In this document: piece after piece, positions 61,410-64,000 of the stretch | Layout of the letters: each line of letters begins with the position of its first letter | How positions within the stretch are numbered: the stretch's first letter is position 1 | Assembly (NCBI GenBank): GCA_045649455.1 | Contig: JAZRPV010000058.1 | Location: 1 to 64,000, forward strand | From: JAEDES01 sp045649455 | GTDB lineage: Bacteria; Bacillota_I; Bacilli_A; RF39; UBA660 | Length of the DNA: 64,000 bases | Direction: 5' to 3' | Notes under the pieces: generated by a model | Databases searched by the model: none | The model's input: only the letters and a program-made list of their open reading frames with translations | What the model was told of the DNA's origin: nothing | Translations under genes and position numbers: made by a program

Positions 61410-61445
61410 ATTAGGTACCTCCTTTTATGTCGTGGTTGTATTATA

Positions 61446-61814
61446 TCATAGTTTAATGTTTTTGTCTTGTAGTTTTTTTGAATAAACTTTTGGTTTTTCT
61501 GGATTTTCTAACTCATCGTTTGCAAGTTCTACTTCTAATTGTCTGACATCTTGTTTTAAAAGTTCGCGCTCTACAATTCTTTTTGTTCCAATAGTTGCAT
61601 TAGTAACTGCTGATGCTGCTGATATAATCCCTACAAAATTATCTATAACTTCATTGTGTGAAAACTCACCATCTATTGCAAAAATTGCAACAGCCATGCC
61701 TACACCTAAGAAAGTAAACATACCACTTCTATTTACTTGAAAGTATAGTCTTTGTATTTCTTCTTCATAATTCTTAAGAATTTCTATTTTGAATTTTCTT
61801 TGTTGCTCGTTCAT
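61446..61814 (-). CDS. Small membrane protein, 122 aa
   Basis: Not recognised. A charged helical start (MNEQQRKFKIEILKNYEEEIQRLYFQ), two hydrophobic segments (about 31-48 and 60-77) and a charged coiled C-terminus (ERELLKQDVRQLEVELANDELE). It begins 41 bases inside lspA in another frame, with AGGGGAT before the ATG, so it is translationally coupled to lspA. Confidence 0.65.
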   Translation of the reverse strand: MNEQQRKFKIEILKNYEEEIQRLYFQVNRSGMFTFLGVGMAVAIFAIDGEFSHNEVIDNFVGIISAASAVTNATIGTKRIVERELLKQDVRQLEVELANDELENPEKPKVYSKKLQDKNIKL

Positions 61815-62283
61815 TTTTATCCCCTGCTTTGTTTTCTATTATATACCCTATTATCAATAGAAATGTTCCTACTGTAATAGCTACATCCGCTAAATTAAAT
61901 ACCGGAAAACTATATTTAAATATATCAAATGATAAGTAATCAATTACCGCATGATACATAATTCTATCAAATAAATTTCCTAATGTTCCACCTACTATTA
62001 AACCTAAGGAAACCATAGATAGATTTGTTATATTTTTTTCTTTTTTTATGTACTCTTTAATAATTATTAAACATAGACAGCTTACTACAATTAATAGTAA
62101 CGTTTGATTTCCCAATATAGAGAATGCTGCTCCTGTATTTTTTACATAATATATAGAGAAAAAATTTTTTATTATTTTAATTTCTTGGTGTAGGTCCATG
62201 TTATTTACTACTAATACTTTTATTAGTTGATCAAGTATTAATACTATAAACGAAATTGAATAAATTAATTTTTTCTTAGTCAT
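61774..62283 (-). CDS. lspA: Signal peptidase II (lipoprotein)
   Basis: Aspartyl protease that removes signal peptides of prolipoproteins. 169 residues with four membrane helices. Conserved motifs: NTGAAFSIL (about 49-57), GNLFDRIMYHAVIDYLSF with the first catalytic Asp (about 100-118) and FNLADVAITVG with the second (about 130-140). It overlaps dnaE by 8 bases. Confidence 0.95.
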   Translation of the reverse strand: MTKKKLIYSISFIVLILDQLIKVLVVNNMDLHQEIKIIKNFFSIYYVKNTGAAFSILGNQTLLLIVVSCLCLIIIKEYIKKEKNITNLSMVSLGLIVGGTLGNLFDRIMYHAVIDYLSFDIFKYSFPVFNLADVAITVGTFLLIIGYIIENKAGDKNERATKKIQNRNS

Positions 62284-64000
62284 TTTCTTCTCCTTCTAAA
62301 TATTTTATTTTTTCAACAACTATTTGATATTGATCTAATCTTCTTTCCACAGTTCCTCTTACTTTTAGTAAGTCACCTTTGGAAATATTTGGATACATTT
62401 CATAAGTTTTTGGAAATAATGTATATTCTTGTGTTGATGTTTCATCACTACCCGTAAAGAATGCCATTTTATCACCTTTTTTAGTATTGATTGTTTTTGT
62501 TTTATCCACAAGAACTAGTGTATCAATCTTCTTTCCAAAATTTTTATCCACAGAATTTAGTGGAATACAATATGGATTATCTTTCTTATACATTGTTGTT
62601 GGGTGTGATGATAAGTAGAATCCGAATGTTTCTTTTTCTTTTTCTAATAAGTATTGTTGATCATACTCATCTTTTATTTCTATATCTGGTTTCATTACTA
62701 GTGATGGATCAATGTCTTTTGTAAGTTCAGCATAATTAAATAGACTATCTAAATTATAGATTAAGGTATTTCTATTATAATTATAAATATTAAATACATC
62801 AGCATAGATTAGAGTTTCTAAATTTTTCTTACCTACTCCTGCAATATAAAGTCTACTTACACAATCATATATGTCTGTGAATGGATCTTGTTCTTTTGCT
62901 CTTCTTATGGAATCACATACAACAGTACCTATTGATTTTATATTTGATATTGGATAAATAATTTTATTATCTTTTACAATATATCTATTTTCTGACTCAT
63001 TAATTGTAGGTTTAACTACATCAATCTTATTAGCTTTTGCTTCCATGATATACTCATGTGTTTTTGATTCACTACCTATTACATTTGTAAGTAAGTTAGC
63101 AAAGAATATTGTCTTGTAATGAGTTTTTAAGTAAGCCATTTTATAAGCAATAATTGAATATGCTACTGAGTGAGATCTATTAAATCCATATCCTGCAAAG
63201 TTTAATACTAAATTGAATATTTCTTTTGCTTGGTCATAGGTATGATTATTTTTCATGCTCTTTTCAATAAATTTCTCTTCTTCTGCTTTTAATAGTTCTA
63301 GTTTCTTTTTACTCATTGCACGTCTTAGTATGTCGGCTTCACCTAATGAATAGTTGGCGTAGATACTTGCTAGTTGAATAATTTGTTCTTGATATATAAA
63401 TATTCCATATGTATTAGAAAGTATTTTTTCTAATGATGGATCTTGATATGTAATCTTTTCTTCTTTATGTTTTCTTTTTATATATGAATCAATATTTACA
63501 GCCGGACCTGGTCTAAATAAGGCTATTGCTGCAAAGATATCTTCAAAAGTATTTGGTTTTAATCTTCTTATGAAGTTACGCATACCAGTTGATTCAAATT
63601 GGAATATTCCACTAGTATTGGCTGTTTCGAATATTTTTAATGTTTCTTTGTCATCTAATGGTATCTTTGAAAATTCTATTACTTCTCCTGTTTGTTCTTT
63701 TATATCATTTAAAATATTATCAATAATAGTTAAGTTTTTTAGACCTAGGAAGTCCATTTTTAATAGCCCTAGTTCTTCTAGATATTCCATTGTATAACTT
63801 GTTAGATACATATCATCTGATGTTGTAAGTGGGATTACTTCGTCAAGATCAACTTGACTCATTATAATACCGGCTGCATGAGATGATGTATGTCTTGGAA
63901 AACCTTCTAGTTTGGATGCTATTTTATACATATTTTTTAATGATGTATCACTGTCTACTCTAGCTTTAAATGATTGATTATTTTTATAAATATCCTCTAT
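62276..64000 (-). CDS. dnaE: DNA polymerase III alpha subunit, C-terminal part (5' end outside window)
   Basis: The frame is open to the right edge, giving the last 574 residues of a DnaE-type replicative polymerase. Recognisable parts are GFPRHTSSHAAGIIMS, LGLLKMDFLGLKNLTI, SGIFQFESTGM, IALFRPGPAVNIDSYIKRKHKEE, YGIFIYQEQIIQLA, DILRRAMSKK and FAGYGFNRSHSVAYSIIAYKMAYLK of the fingers and HhH region, and a C-terminal OB domain (TLFPKTYEMYPNISKGDLLKVRG). The catalytic Asp residues lie outside the window. Followed by lspA in an 8-base overlap. Confidence 0.95.
   Translation of the reverse strand: MEDIYKNNQSFKARVDSDTSLKNMYKIASKLEGFPRHTSSHAAGIIMSQVDLDEVIPLTTSDDMYLTSYTMEYLEELGLLKMDFLGLKNLTIIDNILNDIKEQTGEVIEFSKIPLDDKETLKIFETANTSGIFQFESTGMRNFIRRLKPNTFEDIFAAIALFRPGPAVNIDSYIKRKHKEEKITYQDPSLEKILSNTYGIFIYQEQIIQLASIYANYSLGEADILRRAMSKKKLELLKAEEEKFIEKSMKNNHTYDQAKEIFNLVLNFAGYGFNRSHSVAYSIIAYKMAYLKTHYKTIFFANLLTNVIGSESKTHEYIMEAKANKIDVVKPTINESENRYIVKDNKIIYPISNIKSIGTVVCDSIRRAKEQDPFTDIYDCVSRLYIAGVGKKNLETLIYADVFNIYNYNRNTLIYNLDSLFNYAELTKDIDPSLVMKPDIEIKDEYDQQYLLEKEKETFGFYLSSHPTTMYKKDNPYCIPLNSVDKNFGKKIDTLVLVDKTKTINTKKGDKMAFFTGSDETSTQEYTLFPKTYEMYPNISKGDLLKVRGTVERRLDQYQIVVEKIKYLEGEEND

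Noticed and set aside
1..64000. Mollicute genetic code (TGA as Trp)
   Set aside because: Trp is TGG throughout and TGA is used as a stop, for example in the ATGA overlap of the virB4 pair.

Overview
The window is 64 kb of a very AT-rich, gene-dense bacterial chromosome, read almost entirely on the minus strand. Shine-Dalgarno sites are purine-rich, the promoters are sigma-A-like (TTGnnn, 16-17 bp, TATAAT), Trp is written TGG and TGA is used as a stop, so the genetic code is standard. MltG, SpoIID, NlpC/P60 and sortase-type proteins imply a Gram-positive wall. The gene content (GatCAB, PerR with rubrerythrin, IreB, TspO, a SpoVID-like protein, and the greA to ireB neighbourhood of Bacillus) points to a low-GC Bacillota lineage, plausibly an uncultured gut Bacilli or Clostridia clade. 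The exact lineage cannot be fixed from the sequence.

Region 1 (1-18.6 kb) is mostly housekeeping: a truncated U32 peptidase, rubrerythrin and its likely regulator perR (with a perfect 7-1-7 operator), a SpoVID-like LysM protein beside a YsxE/CotS-like protein, lon, trigger factor, a T-box-controlled gatC-gatA-gatB-aspS operon, trpS with a probable Fe-S cluster motif, rmuC, a VTT-family membrane protein and a rhodanese.

Region 2 (18.7-44.9 kb) is the outstanding feature: about 22 co-oriented genes between terminators that combine two machines. The upstream half has Tad/Flp pilus parts (sortase, large Cys-rich exported protein, CpaB, CpaF, TadB, TadC, a 55-residue Flp-like pilin, a TadE-like pseudopilin, a CpaE/TadZ-like ATPase). 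The downstream half has a Gram-positive type IV secretion core (two VirB2-like proteins, VirB6, PrgI/VirB3, a VirB4 encoded as two overlapping cistrons, a SpoIID-C39 wall enzyme, VirD4). No relaxase, integrase or replication gene is visible, so this looks like a resident surface or secretion apparatus rather than a mobile element. Two large surface proteins with the same architecture mark the two ends of the cluster. The two small pilin candidates each have their own consensus promoter.

Region 3 (45-54 kb) follows the Bacillus subtilis order ireB-ruvX-yrzB-mltG-trmR-trhP1-trhP2-greA, with a dGTPase-like gene and an unknown gene before greA. A third VirB2-like domain, here fused to an NlpC/P60 peptidase, and an RsiV-like membrane protein are inserted between trmR and trhP1. 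This probably links the locus to the secretion machine of region 2.

Region 4 (54-64 kb) has a rhomboid protease, TspO, a hybrid histidine kinase, an acyl-CoA synthetase-like enzyme, a Nudix hydrolase, rluD, a small membrane protein, lspA and the 3' part of dnaE. No rRNA, tRNA, CRISPR array or insertion sequence was seen.
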